A stretch of DNA of 22,517 bases from Fomitopsis serialis (GCF_022376445.1 NW_025955525.1:1-22517); one strand, 5' to 3'; positions 1 to 9,708 are shown, counted from the first letter of the stretch. Program-made: numbers and translations. The notes: a model not told the origin generated them from the letters alone.

Positions 1-1415
1 GCGTCCGCGAACCGAGCTTCTAACGCCGCCAGGCTTTCCGAGGTGCTGTCGTCGGGTGGACACTCGGAAACGGGATGCCCCTTGCCTCGTCGCGAGTGCT
101 CGTCGACGCGTCCTGGCGTGCGGAGATCGTTGCGAGGAGACGCCATTGCCTCTCGCGTTGCCTCTCCATCTCTGCGTCCAACTGGGCGATCCGCTCGTTG
201 AAGGTTGGCTGCCTCTCCGACTCGCTTTGAATTGGCTGTGAAAACCCTTGAAAGATGCTCGCAGAGGTGCCCGGTGTATTAGTGCTGGTGGTGGTGGGTA
301 GGGAGGTTGCCGCGCTAGACAGGAGCGCTGGATTTGGGGAGAACCATGACGAGGTGATTGGGCTGGGGAAGTCGATCGAAGCGGTTCGCTCAGTTGGTCT
401 CTGTCCACTGCTGGTATTTCAGAATCTAATGGTACGCCCAAAGCGCGGGCTTCCTGCACGAGGCTGTTGATACTTGAGTTTTGCTGGCTGATCCAATGGG
501 CATCTGGTTCTCGCGCGTCCGGGGACTCCAGCGAATGGATCCGGTCCCATACGTGAGGGATGTCGCGTCGCAAGTCGTCCATGGCGCTGTCCAACAAAAT
601 GCTCGGCTCTGAGCTATCCGGCTGCGAAGCCGCAGCTCGGGCTGCTACGCGCCTACCAAGTGTAGTGGAAGAGTCCGTTGAACTGCTACCCTCCCTCTGC
701 GGACGCAGGTGGCTCCTGGGCACAGGACGGTGTTGTGGCAGACGCAACTGGCTCGCCGAGTTCTCAGACCGTGGACCGAAGCGAAGAGGAGCCGTGCTGG
801 TCAAAGTAGACGTGCGGCGGGCTCGTGGTTGTGTGGGCGTGTCTCCAGCCGCAGTACGCGGGCCCGCCTGATCGAGTGCTGCACGTCCCTCGCGTAAGGT
901 GGTGAGCACGCTTTCGGGCCTCTGCGCCTCCAGCTGCGCGCGCAAATCCTCAATGAGAGTAATCGTCTCGGATATCGTGCGACGGCGCTCCGGCTCCGGG
1001 TCGGACAGAACAATAGCATTGTGGTCGGGGCCCATGGACGCGTCCGCGGTCTGCGTACCTTCCGCACTCGCCGACGAACCATTTCTCCTGGCAGCTATGT
1101 GGTCACGCAGGATGCGGATCCTGGAGAAAGTCTCTTCCAAGGCCGAGGTTGCACGCAGAAGACTCGCCTGCGAGCTGGCCAAGTTCCGGTAAGCGGCGGA
1201 GGATACGTCGTTTTCGTCTGCATCGGTAGGCCCGCTTTCACTGTGGCGGTTTGTAGACGAGGTGGGCGTTGTGGCTGAGGACCCGGAGGCGGTCGTGGTA
1301 TCGAGGCGTGAGAGACGCGAACCCGTAGGACCGCGCTGATGGAGACAGTCATGGGAAGGCGGAGGTGCAAAACACTGGTATTAGAATCACTTCGAGGGCA
1401 ACCACGGCTACTCAT
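1..1415 (-). CDS. Unrecognised Ser/Pro-rich coiled-coil protein, partial and frame-broken
   Basis: I do not recognise this protein. Reading leftwards from an ATG at 1415, a long open frame covers about 1375-340. It is rich in Ser, Thr, Pro, Arg and Gln, with short helical stretches such as SSQASLLRATSALEETFSRI and LIEDLRAQLEAQRPES. The protein-like frame changes at about 330-340 (next to CCCC/AAA on the coding strand), after which a heptad-like segment NERIAQLDAEMERQRERQWR appears at about 190-130. It changes again at about 85-100, giving ESLAALEARFADA up to the window edge. A further slip at the TTTT run (1369-1372) would join the ATG to the main frame. The homopolymer setting suggests sequence error or a recently broken gene. 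The 3' end lies outside the window. The coding strand is fairly sure; start and function are not. Confidence 0.5.
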
Positions 1416-1860
1416 CTAACCGTTGGTGAGGGCTCCGAACGATGCGCTGACATCGATATCACGGGTGGCTTTCTTGCGACGAATATACTCTTGGGATTCG
1501 ATCAATGCAACACTTCCTGGCGATGTGTGGCTCTTTGACCAAAGGATGCTGTGAAACGAGAACGAACGATGTAAACAGGAAAGTGCTATGCGGCGGAGAC
1601 TGAGTTGACAATGAATGGGAAGGATGCAAAGTTGGAAGTGGTCCGGGACCGTGACGGTAGTGGCCACAGGCCAAGCGAGTGGCAGCCACTGGTAGTTTAG
1701 CCGGTGGCGGGTATACTCATCCAATGGTGAGCGGTTCAATTCAACAAACTCTGACAAGTCTCACCATCAGCATGTCAAACGTCGACCATTTGGCACAACA
1801 AAAACAGAGTCCCCAATAATGCATTGACCAGCGAAAACAGCGTGCAAACTGGAGAATGCC
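1416..1860. other. Intergenic stretch between two minus-strand genes
   Basis: This stretch separates the stop of the Utp12-domain gene (1861) from the start of the coiled-coil gene (1415), both on the minus strand. A 113-codon open frame at 1757-1416 (minus) ends directly against the ATG at 1415. It has no recognisable domain, and I could not join it in phase to the downstream exon. It is more likely promoter or 5' leader than coding. Confidence 0.4.
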
Positions 1861-3324
1861 TTATTCACTCTCATCATCATCATCATCCTCGCTGTACTCC
1901 TCTGCCTCATCATCAATAAACCCGTTTAGCTTCGGGCCATCCTCATCTTCCTCGTCGTCCTCATCCTCATCGTCCTCGCCATCCTCCGAATCCTCGTCGT
2001 CTTCTGCGTCTTCGTCGTCTTCGTCCTCATCGTCTCCACCGAGCTCGACGTCCTCCACACTTCCACTGTCGTCGCCACTCTCGACCTCAACGTCCATCTG
2101 ATCGTCCTGTTGCTGTCCCTCTTCACCCTCACTTTCACCCTCTACATACTTTGTAGCCGGTCGTCTCCGCCGGTGCTTCCCGGCTCGTTTGGGCCCCGGT
2201 AATGTAGTGGGGCCAGCGGATGAGCGCATCTCGATTTGTGAGATGACCATGTCTAACCGCCCACTTAGCGCCAAGAGGCTCTCGTGCAGGGTCAATCGCA
2301 TTGTAAGGGTAGCGTGCAGTCCCGACAAACGAGCCACCAAATCTGGCATCTGCGATGCAATAACGTCAGGGCAAAGCCAGCACAACGCGTACCGGACATA
2401 CCGTCATCAGGTGTCCACTGTGCGCTGCGAGAACTGCCTTTATCCAGTTGATCATAGCATTTCCCCTTTGCGAGCTCGCACCTCCTCCTCGGCCTTTCAT
2501 GGTCGCACCCCTGCTACCGCGCCCTAACCGTTCCACACACGCAGTGACCAACGGCACCGCGAGCTGCGGTGGAAGCCTTCGCACGGTATTCCGTATGAGC
2601 GTCGGGTCCGAGTGGGCAAGACACGTCTCGAGCAGGCGCGCATCGGATGAGTGCAGCGCCTGGATCAGTGTGCGGGTAAGCGACGCAGCGGGTACGGCCC
2701 CGTTCGTCCCGTCGCGTCTGCGCTGTCTTGAGGACTGGGGTCCGCTCCCTGAGGCGGGCGAGTCGTCTTCGTCGCTTGACTCGGACGACCGGCCTGCGCC
2801 CTCCGTGCCGTTCACCGCTGTGAGTCGCTGGCCAAGGCTGAGTTCTGCAAGGTCGACGTCGAGATCTCCGTCCATATTCCGCGCTTCCGCGTCGTCCATT
2901 GAGGCATCCTGGCCTAGCTCGGCACCTGTGCGCACGGCTAGAGAAGCGGACTCGTTGTATCGTTTTGTTGAGGGGCCCTAAATAAGGAGAGGGGCCTGTG
3001 AGATTCAGGCTTCAAGCAGAACTCACACGCAAACTGACAACTTACTGGATCAGGTCCGGATTCATCTACCAGTGCTGGTCCAGCATCCTCTGCTGCACCG
3101 TCCTCGTCGGAACCTTCTGGCTCATTGGCTTTTGACTAGCGTGTGCACCTGAGATGACCGCACCTCCGGTAAATAGGGTTCGCACTCACGGCAAGTTCAT
3201 AGACTGGCTGCACTCCTTTCGGGAGTTTGGCAACCGCAGGTTGTGAGATGCTAGAAGTTGCTGCAGGTCGACTCCGCGGTGATTTGGTGCGGGGCTTCTT
3301 CGCTTTTGGGGGTGCAGAGGACAT
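1861..3324 (-). CDS. UTP5: Utp12-domain protein, Utp5/WDR43-like, without WD40 half
   Basis: Four exons: 3190-3324, 3046-3135, 2402-2977 and 1861-2349. The introns are 54, 68 and 52 nt, all phase 0 with GT-AG ends, and give 429 aa. The N-terminus is basic and Pro/Ser-rich (AKKPRTKSPRSRP). Residues about 174-309 match the Utp12 domain in its Utp5/WDR43 form: SLTRTLIQALHSSDARLLE, then IRNTVRRLPPQLAVPLV, then NWIKAVLAAHSGHLMT and MPDLVARLSGLHATL across the last intron. A strongly acidic Asp/Glu tail follows (about 345-429). In yeast and animals this family belongs to the t-UTP/UtpA part of the nucleolar small-subunit processome, acting in pre-18S rRNA processing and rDNA transcription. Those proteins carry WD40 repeats before this domain; none are visible here or in the 1 kb upstream. 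Family is sure; exact orthology is likely. Confidence 0.85.
1864..2100 (-). repeat. Acidic-tail trinucleotide low-complexity tract
   Basis: A nearly pure TCN/CTC tract on the plus strand encodes the Asp/Glu tail of the Utp12-domain protein (runs such as DEDEDDEDAEDDEDSEDGED). It is an interrupted microsatellite, likely prone to length change. Plus-strand poly-Ser reading frames here are shadows. Confidence 0.8.
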
Positions 3325-4365
3325 CTTTTGAGTTTGGTACTACAGCAGAGGAACTAAGCCGTAAATGTGATGAGCACAACCTGCAGTTTGGTTTGTGCGG
3401 CTGCTGCCTTGGGCTTGGTGCGTAGCTGCAAAGGGCGAGTGGGAGTTCACAGAAAAATCTCAGGCGCGGCTTGCCATTGGTCGGTACGCGCCTGTGTCAC
3501 GTGCAGGCCCGACATCTCTGATCGCGTCCCGTCCTTTGATCCAAACTTGCGTTCCGACTGGACCGACCACCAGCTTCACAATGCTATTGCTATTCAACAG
3601 TCTCTCTGATCATTGGCACCAGCACACTGCCGGAATATATAATACATTTGTCTCGCCGATGCCCTGGCACGCCCCGAGCGCGAGCTTCACAACGGCGGCA
3701 GGGCAGCCCGCGATCTCGGACTTGGATGTGTGTATTGTACCCACTGTGGTACGCGAGTCTATTTGGCGAAAACCTTTACTCTTCTTTCGGAGGCTGTCTC
3801 TATAGACTCGGCCGTTGACGGGAGCGTTTAGGGCTTGGCGGTATGTAATCTACGCTCACATACTGCACCGTGATAGCTTGACGATGCGACCATGATGCAT
3901 GGACAGACGTTGACCGTTCTCAGCCTGGGATACTAACTCGGGTGTGTTCAAGCCGAGACTTACGACCCTGGTCCACCCAGGATGCGGCACGATCTTCCCA
4001 ATGCAGTGCACTGTGCAGCCACAGGTCCGCAAGTTGCGCGATGCTTCACCTATTCAGCAGGTGCGCGTATCGATAGCCCCCTCTCTCCGAAGATTTCCGG
4101 CGTGGTCACGGTCAAATGCATTACGCGCTGGCCTCATGCTCATCCTGCGAGAGCAGACCGTTGAAGCGGGACACTTCAAAATTTACGGAATACCTCTTGA
4201 GTGGTCTGCACTCCTCCAGTACGTACTGACCATCAACATACCACCTCCGGCAGGATGCCGCAGGCTGCGATGCCCGCACAAATCTTGTCGCTGTGCATTT
4301 AAAAGGAGGCCTTCAAGGACTGGTGTCGCAGCTTCTTTGCTTCCACCCACCCTTTATAAGCCGAG
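3325..4365. other. Intergenic region upstream of the Utp12 gene and of DUF6533 copy A
   Basis: This is the divergent space between the Utp12-domain gene (minus) and DUF6533 copy A (plus). A TATATAAT element lies near 3635-3642 on the plus strand, but no gene starts close to it. From about 3830 the sequence is alignable with 6397 onwards, sharing GAGC-TTTAGGGCT, CAGACGTTG, GTTCTCAGCCTGGG and CCTATTCAGCAG. This is the upstream part of the tandem duplication. Open frames here are not conserved between the copies, so I treat it as non-coding. Confidence 0.5.
4298..4304 (+). promoter_or_regulatory. TATA-like element of DUF6533 copy A
   Basis: TTTAAAA lies about 65 nt before the ATG at 4366. A matching GTTAAAAG sits about 65 nt before the ATG of copy B, and the surrounding sequence is otherwise diverged. 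A second candidate, TTTATAAG at about 4352-4359, is too close to the ATG and is lost in copy B. Confidence 0.45.
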
Positions 4366-5993
4366 ATGTTGACATTGTTGTGGACGAGGGACGCCCCACC
4401 AACAGCTGCAGACCTGATCCCTTTCTTGGACCAAACGTACGTGATGTTCGTGTGCTCACTGATCATGTGGTCCGCTTCCTCACAGCTACAACGCATAGCA
4501 TTGCTCAGTCATACTGTCAACTCGCCGTGAGCAGTGAGTACTACTTAGTGTATCACGCAGCCAACTATGCTTCTGACTCTATACACCGTTTAGTATTGAT
4601 CATCTATGAGCACTTGGCTCTCCTAGAACAAGAGGCCGAATACATGTGGAATCGGACGTTCACGAGCATCACAGTGTTGTTCCTCGTGAATCGATATATT
4701 CTCCTCCTGTCTGCCTTATTAGGAGTACTGTGTATCTTTGACTGGAGAGATGCCACGGTGAGTAAATTCGGTAGAATTCAGGAGAGTCTTGTTTGACGTC
4801 ATGTCCCAGAGGTAACTCTTCTCCCAACTGGTCTGTCCCCTCGCAATGACTCGGATTTTCTGCCCCAAGCTGTGAATGGTTATACGACTTGCAATACGCA
4901 CTAACCATTATCCTCATATTTGTCATTGCGTGTACGAATAATCTCCATTTCCATCATATTCGTTGATAGGTAACGGTGCATCTGCAGGGTTCTCGGCCCT
5001 TCGTGCCTATGTTGTCAGCCATCGGAACTGGTGGCCAGCGGTTATAGCCCTGACGGCAGCGGTCGTCGCCATTCTGGTTTCACTAGTAGTACTTCACTCT
5101 CCCTCAATGGGAAGTCTGGATGCTCACATATCGACTAGTTTGCTGACATACGATCGTCGCAAGCCTACGTTATGTATGTCGGCTCTGTCCCGATATGTAC
5201 GAAAGCGACGACTTTTTCGAACGCTTTGAATACTCGGTGTGTGGTTGAAGTGTGCAGCGTGTTTGAGTCCGATCTAAAGACTAACATGTGTGGCTTTAGA
5301 TGTGACTAGCTCACTTGTGTTGCTCTCGCTCATGTCTAATGACTCGTGTCTTGCAGTGATTTCTACGGTCCGGGTTCGCACCATCTTCTCGGATTTGGTC
5401 GTGCTCTACTGTACCTGGTCATTTTCCGGCATCCTGCTCAACCCAAGAGAACTCAGAGGACGATTTGTTAGGTTGATGCTACAACAAGGTGGGACAACCA
5501 TTTCGTACTGCTCACAGACGCTAATATGAACTGTACAGGGACAATTTACTTCATGTACGGTTCCAAAATCGATTCTGGCGAATGATATGTTCTCACTTCC
5601 CTACCATATTAGGTGCTTGCTGGTACTCAATGTTGTACAGATCGTGATTCATACTTCGCTCGGTATACATACACTAGTGGGTAATCACTGTGCATCTCAC
5701 TGTGTCATTCTCTGAACGGTGTCCAAGGTGAATTCCTATTACACTGCCACGTTCACTGGGCCGTCAGTATACACACCTGCACCTTGTAATGCTACTGACC
5801 CTGTCCGGATAGGATCTCTTCAATACTGATCACGCGGTTCATGCTCGAGCTTAGCGCAGTCGACCGAGCTGCCGTATCGAATCTGTTAGATCTTCCCGGT
5901 ACAAGAGGGAATACCAGCAATTCGACGACGACGCCTATTGATCTGGCTACCATCAACCTCTCCGACGACCGTATGTGCTCGACGACGGTCTAA
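4366..5993 (+). CDS. DUF6533 multi-pass membrane protein, copy A
   Basis: Thirteen exons: 4366-4436, 4499-4533, 4594-4757, 4810-4811, 4870-4931, 4988-5085, 5139-5236, 5300-5301, 5357-5488, 5539-5554, 5613-5676, 5728-5762 and 5813-5993, giving 319 aa. Introns are 50-63 nt. The family signature is clear: YCQLA, then IIYEHLALLEQEAEYMWNR, then VLFLVNRYILLLSALLG (about 24-85). Further membrane segments lie near 100-121 (ending FSALRAYVVSHRNWW), 127-144, 178-198 (IFSDLVVLYCTW), 222-239 (GTIYFMCLLVLNVV) and 252-271 (PISSILITRFMLEL). DUF6533 proteins are a large, expanded basidiomycete membrane family of unknown function. Exons 4 and 8 are each 2 nt (AG, AT). Without them the frame breaks at codon 91 and codons 177-178. 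The same structure is kept in copy B. Family call is firm; the micro-exons are inferred from frame, splice signals and conservation. Confidence 0.85.
4810..4811 (+). other. Putative 2-nt micro-exon (AG), copy A exon 4
   Basis: It is flanked by CCCAG before and GTAACT after, between introns of 52 and 58 nt that each have their own branch-like site (TTTGACG, AATGACT). It supplies two bases of the Ser codon joining DWRDAT to CEWLYDLQ. Confidence 0.6.
5300..5301 (+). other. Putative 2-nt micro-exon (AT), copy A exon 8
   Basis: It is flanked by GCTTTAG before and GTGACT after, between introns of 63 and 55 nt with branch-like CTAAC and CTAATGAC. It completes the Arg-Leu codons joining ALNTR to LISTVRVR. 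In copy A alone, a donor one base further into CGGTGTGTGG would also restore frame; that option does not exist in copy B. Confidence 0.55.
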
Positions 5994-6975
5994 TGGGCCG
6001 GCTCAGCATACGCGTCTGCGCCTTCAAGCTTCAAGTTCGCAGGGGGTTCACTCGATCGTATGAGACGATCCCTTGGCCGGACGTAATCTTGGGAGTACTT
6101 ACCGGGCTAGCGGAGTTGCGAATTACCTCGACGGTTCTACTTGAATACGAACGAACGAACGTAGGGTTGAGAAGGCCTCGTCGTCTCATTGGCAAGTAAT
6201 CGAACCGAACGTTCCAGTCAGACACCCGCGTGCTGATGCTTCATTCCCTCTGATATGCAGCGAGTTGACCCTCCTGACATTTGTCTGGAGTGACCCATGT
6301 TGTCACCGGAACGCCTCCCGAGGCTGACGCCTGTCGTTGATTCGATTTCAGCTATCCGTCTACTGACTTAAGTTACGGTCTATGCGGTCATCATCGGAGC
6401 CTTTAGGGCTAAGCCGTAATAACTTTCTGATAACGTTCGCATGTGCACAGTGTCGGTGATGGCTTGGTGATGGGCATGATGATGAGCAGACGTTGGTCGT
6501 TCTCAGCCTGGGCTAAGTTCAAGCTGGGGCTGTTCCGCGCCGGGAGGCGCGCAATCTTCCCACTGGAGCCAGCTGCGCGAAGCTTCCTCCGAAAGCTCTG
6601 CACTCTCGTACTACGTGAGCGATGTACAGTCCCGGTAGAACCTATTCAGCAGTTGCGCATAAGTATCGACAGCTCCCTGAGTCCGAAGAACTCCAGCATG
6701 GTCAGTATCAGATGCTTCGCGCATTGGTCCATATTTCCTGCAAGACTCGCCAGGCTGCTCGGGATGAACGATTCAGGGGTTTGGTTACGGAATCCCTTTT
6801 GAGAGATCTCCATTCCTCCAGTAGTATGTAGCTCCCGACCATCAGCAGCCATCAGCACACTACTCCCGGCATCGAAGATGCCGCACGCGGCGATGAGCGC
6901 ACACACCTTGTTAAAAGCTGATACACAAGGGATTGGTGTAGCTTCCTGGCTTCCGCCCACCCTCGATCGGACAAT
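5994..6975. other. Spacer between DUF6533 copies
   Basis: It holds the 3' flank of copy A (to about 6200), a unique stretch of about 200 nt, and the duplicated 5' flank of copy B from about 6397. A 129-codon minus-strand frame (7035-6646) overlaps the copy B start. It has no counterpart in copy A, so it is judged a chance frame. Confidence 0.5.
6910..6917 (+). promoter_or_regulatory. TATA-like element of DUF6533 copy B
   Basis: GTTAAAAG lies about 65 nt before the ATG at 6976, the same spacing as the element upstream of copy A. Confidence 0.4.
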
Positions 6976-8596
6976 ATGTTGTCTACGAGGAACGCCCCGC
7001 CAACGGTTGTAGACCTGATCCCTTTCTTGGAGCAAACGTACGTGGCGCTCGTGTACGCACTAGGATATGGGATACGCTTCGCTCAAAGTGACTCGGACAA
7101 CGCATAGCATACCTCAGGCATACTGTCAACTCGCCGCGAGTCGTGAGTACTACTACTTAACCTGAGTAGCTAAGTAAGCTTCTGACTCTGTACAACGTTC
7201 AGTATTGATCGTCTATGAGCACCTGGCTCTCCTCGAACAAGAAGTCGAACACATGTGGAATAGGGCGTTTACGGGCATGACAATCTTGTTCCTCGTGAAC
7301 CGATATATTCTCCTCCTGTCTGCCTTGTTGGGAGTACTGTCTATATTTGACTGGAGAGATGCCACGGTGAGTACAATCGTCCTGTTTTGGGAGAATCTTG
7401 TCTGACATCATGACACAGAGGTAATGGTTCTACCAACTAGTCTGTCCATTCGCAATGACTCAGAATTTCTGCCCCAAGCTGTGAATGGTTATACGACTTG
7501 CAATATGCACTGACCATCATCCTCATATTTGTCATTGCATGTGCGAACAATCTCCATCTCCATCACACACGTTGATAGTTTACGATGCATCTGCAGGGTT
7601 CTCGGTTCTTCGTGTCTATGCTGTTAGCCATCGAAATTGGTGGTCAGCAGTTATAACCCTGACGACAGCGATCGTCGCTATTCCGGTTTCACTAGTAGGT
7701 TCTCACTCGCCCTCGGTAGGAAGTGCTGGTTGCTCACATATCGACTAGTTTGCTGACATACGATCGTCGCGAGCCTATGTTATGTTCGTCGGCTCTGTTC
7801 CGATATGTACGAAAGCGACGACTTTCTCGGACACCTTGAATACTCGGTGAGTGGTTGGAACCTGTACCATACTTCAGTCCGAGTCCGATCTAACGTATGA
7901 GGCTATAGATGTAACCCACTTCCTAGTGATGCTCTTGCTCATGTCTGACGACTCGTGCCTTGCAGTGATTTTTGCGGTCCGAGTCGGCGCCATCTTCTCT
8001 GATCTGGTCGTGCTCTGCTGTACTTGGTACTTTGCCGGCATCGTGCTCGACCCAAGAGAACTTAGAAGAAGATTTATCAAGTTGGTTCTACAACAAGGTG
8101 CGACAACTACTTCGTACTTGCTCACAGACGCTGATATGAGCTGTACAGGGACAATCTACTTCATGTATGATTCACAAATTGATTCTGGCGGATGATAAAT
8201 TCTCACTCCATTATCAGATGCTTGCTGGTACTCAATGTCGTGCAAATCGTGATTGAGACATCGCTCGGTACACAGACAGTGGGTAATCACTGTGCATCTC
8301 ACCGTATTATTATCTGAACGATGACCAAGGTAAATGCCTATTACACTGCCACGTTCACTGGGCCGTCAGTATACACACCTGCCACGACCTTGCGAATTTA
8401 CTGACCCTGTCCGAATAGAATCTCTTCAATACTGATCACACGGTTCATGCTCGAGCTTCGCGCAGTCGACCGAGCGGTCGTATCGGATCTGTCGGACCTT
8501 TCCGGCACAGTAGGGAACACCGGCGATTCGACGACGTCTATGGAGCTGACCAGCGTCATATTATCCGACGGACGTACGTGCTCGACAGTGGTCTAA
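6976..8596 (+). CDS. DUF6533 multi-pass membrane protein, copy B
   Basis: Thirteen exons matching copy A one for one: 6976-7037, 7108-7142, 7203-7366, 7419-7420, 7479-7540, 7597-7694, 7749-7846, 7909-7910, 7966-8097, 8149-8164, 8218-8278, 8330-8364 and 8419-8596, giving 314 aa. It starts MLSTRNAPPTVVDLIPFLEQ and is three codons shorter than copy A in exon 1. It has LIVYEHLALLEQEVEHMWNR, FLVNRYILLLSALLG and WFSVLRVYAVSHRNWW. In exon 5 all four differences from copy A are third-position and silent, which fixes the frame. Intron and flank divergence is higher, as expected if both proteins are under selection. Exons 4 and 8 are again only 2 nt (AG, AT). Function is unknown; the protein is probably at a cell membrane, with six or seven helices. 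Confidence 0.85.
7419..7420 (+). other. Putative 2-nt micro-exon (AG), copy B exon 4
   Basis: ACACAG precedes it and GTAATG follows. The flanking introns are 52 and 58 nt, exactly the lengths in copy A, although the first intron has diverged by roughly a third. Confidence 0.6.
7909..7910 (+). other. Putative 2-nt micro-exon (AT), copy B exon 8
   Basis: GCTATAG precedes it and GTAACC follows. The flanking introns are 62 and 55 nt, with CTAAC and CTGAC branch-like sites. No single-intron alternative keeps the frame in this copy. Confidence 0.6.
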
Positions 8597-9708
8597 CGGC
8601 CGGCTCAGCGCCTGCGCCTGCGCCTTCAAGCTTCAAGCTTCAAGTTCGCAGGGCGTTCGCTCGACCGTATGACACCACCTCTCAGTGGACACAATATTTG
8701 GAGAAGTTACCGAGCTAGCGGAGCTGTGGTTTACCTCGCTGCCTCCGACGGTTCTCCGCGGTCCTCCGGCAACTATGGCAGGTATGGGCACTCAAACCAA
8801 TCTGACATTCACGATGAATCATCGTCGACAGGGGACTGGGCTCACAAATGGAGTGCCCAAAGCGTATGTCCTCTAGGCTCTGTCGCGTCACATGAATAGT
8901 TGAAAAGTGGTCGTAGATGCCCGCAGTATAGGTTCCGTGTTCTCAAATCCGCGGGCGATCTCCGATGTGGTTCTGTGTCCCGCCTCAGACATCGCGACAG
9001 GGTCTGCTTCGCCACGCAATACCGCGAACTTGCATACTGCAGCAATGTCTCAGCGACAGCCCAGACTTTGAGGCCCTCTTCGACGAGGCGCGGAATGCGT
9101 TGATAGGGTACAATAGAATTCGGGCAAAGCGGATGTTGTGGACTCGAGTAATTGTTTGTATCACCGAGTATCACAGCGGCTGTCTTCATAACATGCATGT
9201 GGATGGATAGCATACGGTAGCAGCGATGGTGGCGTCTCACATGGTGTATAGCGTCTCTTTCGCTCATCGGGACTGGACGATAATGGTCTCCCGAGCACGA
9301 GCGTCCCACTTCCGTCCCGAGGCAGTCGGGCGTGTGCTATCCTTAGACAAGAGCCGCTGTCGAGGGTCTGTACGGCCTGGGTCAGAGGACTTCCCGAGGG
9401 GCTCGTCGTGAGAGAAAGCATCCACACTCGTGCTCCCGGGGCCCTACCTGTACATGCAAGCGTCAAGGACGCTGCAAGACCACCATTCAGATGGAGCCAT
9501 GACACCTGTTCTTTACTTGGCTTGCTGCGCGGTGGACAACGTGTCTTCTGCGTTCCGGGATCATCCTCGTTGGGAGCGCCTCCAGCCTCATACTTAACTG
9601 CCAACGCTGGTTGAGTATACGTGATTGAACCGAGATCCCCAGTTCTCTTCATCATTGAACTACGACACGCACTTCTACGACTTGCACGTTACGACTTAGG
9701 TTAAGATC
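8597..9708. other. Intergenic region, no supported gene
   Basis: The first 160 nt are duplicated 3' flank. The rest holds several open frames on both strands, the longest 155 codons on the minus strand (9309-8842), but none shows a recognisable domain or a convincing exon pattern. The right end must contain the promoter of the small gene starting at 9709. Confidence 0.45.

Larger units (their letters stand above)
3830..6200. repeat. Tandem segmental duplication, unit A
   Basis: Unit A is the left copy of a direct duplication of about 2.6 kb (offset 2610 between the two start codons). Similarity runs from about 3830 through the whole DUF6533 gene to the 3' flank, where CTTCAAG repeats (6022-6035) and the GGGCTAGCGGAG-like block also occur in unit B. 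Exons are most similar; introns and the 5' flank are more diverged. The ends are estimated by eye. Confidence 0.75.
6397..8760. repeat. Tandem segmental duplication, unit B
   Basis: Unit B is the right copy of the direct duplication, in the same orientation as unit A. Its 3' flank has three CTTCAAG heptamers (8624-8644) where unit A has two, and a doubled CCTGCG, so small slippage followed the duplication. Confidence 0.75.

Noticed and set aside
1416..1757. 113-codon minus-strand frame ending against the ATG at 1415
   Set aside because: I could not join it to the downstream exon in phase, and it has no recognisable motif.
1856..2101. Plus-strand poly-serine reading frame
   Set aside because: It is the complement of the acidic tail of the Utp12-domain protein on the minus strand.
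3944..4372. 142-codon plus-strand frame upstream of copy A, with a 119-codon frame at the matching place in copy B
   Set aside because: The two frames do not stay in register and share little protein similarity, so the region behaves as diverging non-coding flank.
4812..4869. Reading the second half-intron of DUF6533 as coding (open for about 30 codons in both copies)
   Set aside because: That frame runs into a stop in both copies (TAA or TGA) soon after and is out of phase with the CEWLYDLQ exon, whose differences between copies are all silent.
6646..7035. 129-codon minus-strand open frame overlapping the start of DUF6533 copy B
   Set aside because: The aligned stretch in copy A has stops and shifts in this frame and no conserved residues, while the plus-strand exon is well supported.
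8842..9309. 155-codon minus-strand frame
   Set aside because: No domain, no splice pattern and unremarkable composition; likely chance in GC-rich sequence.
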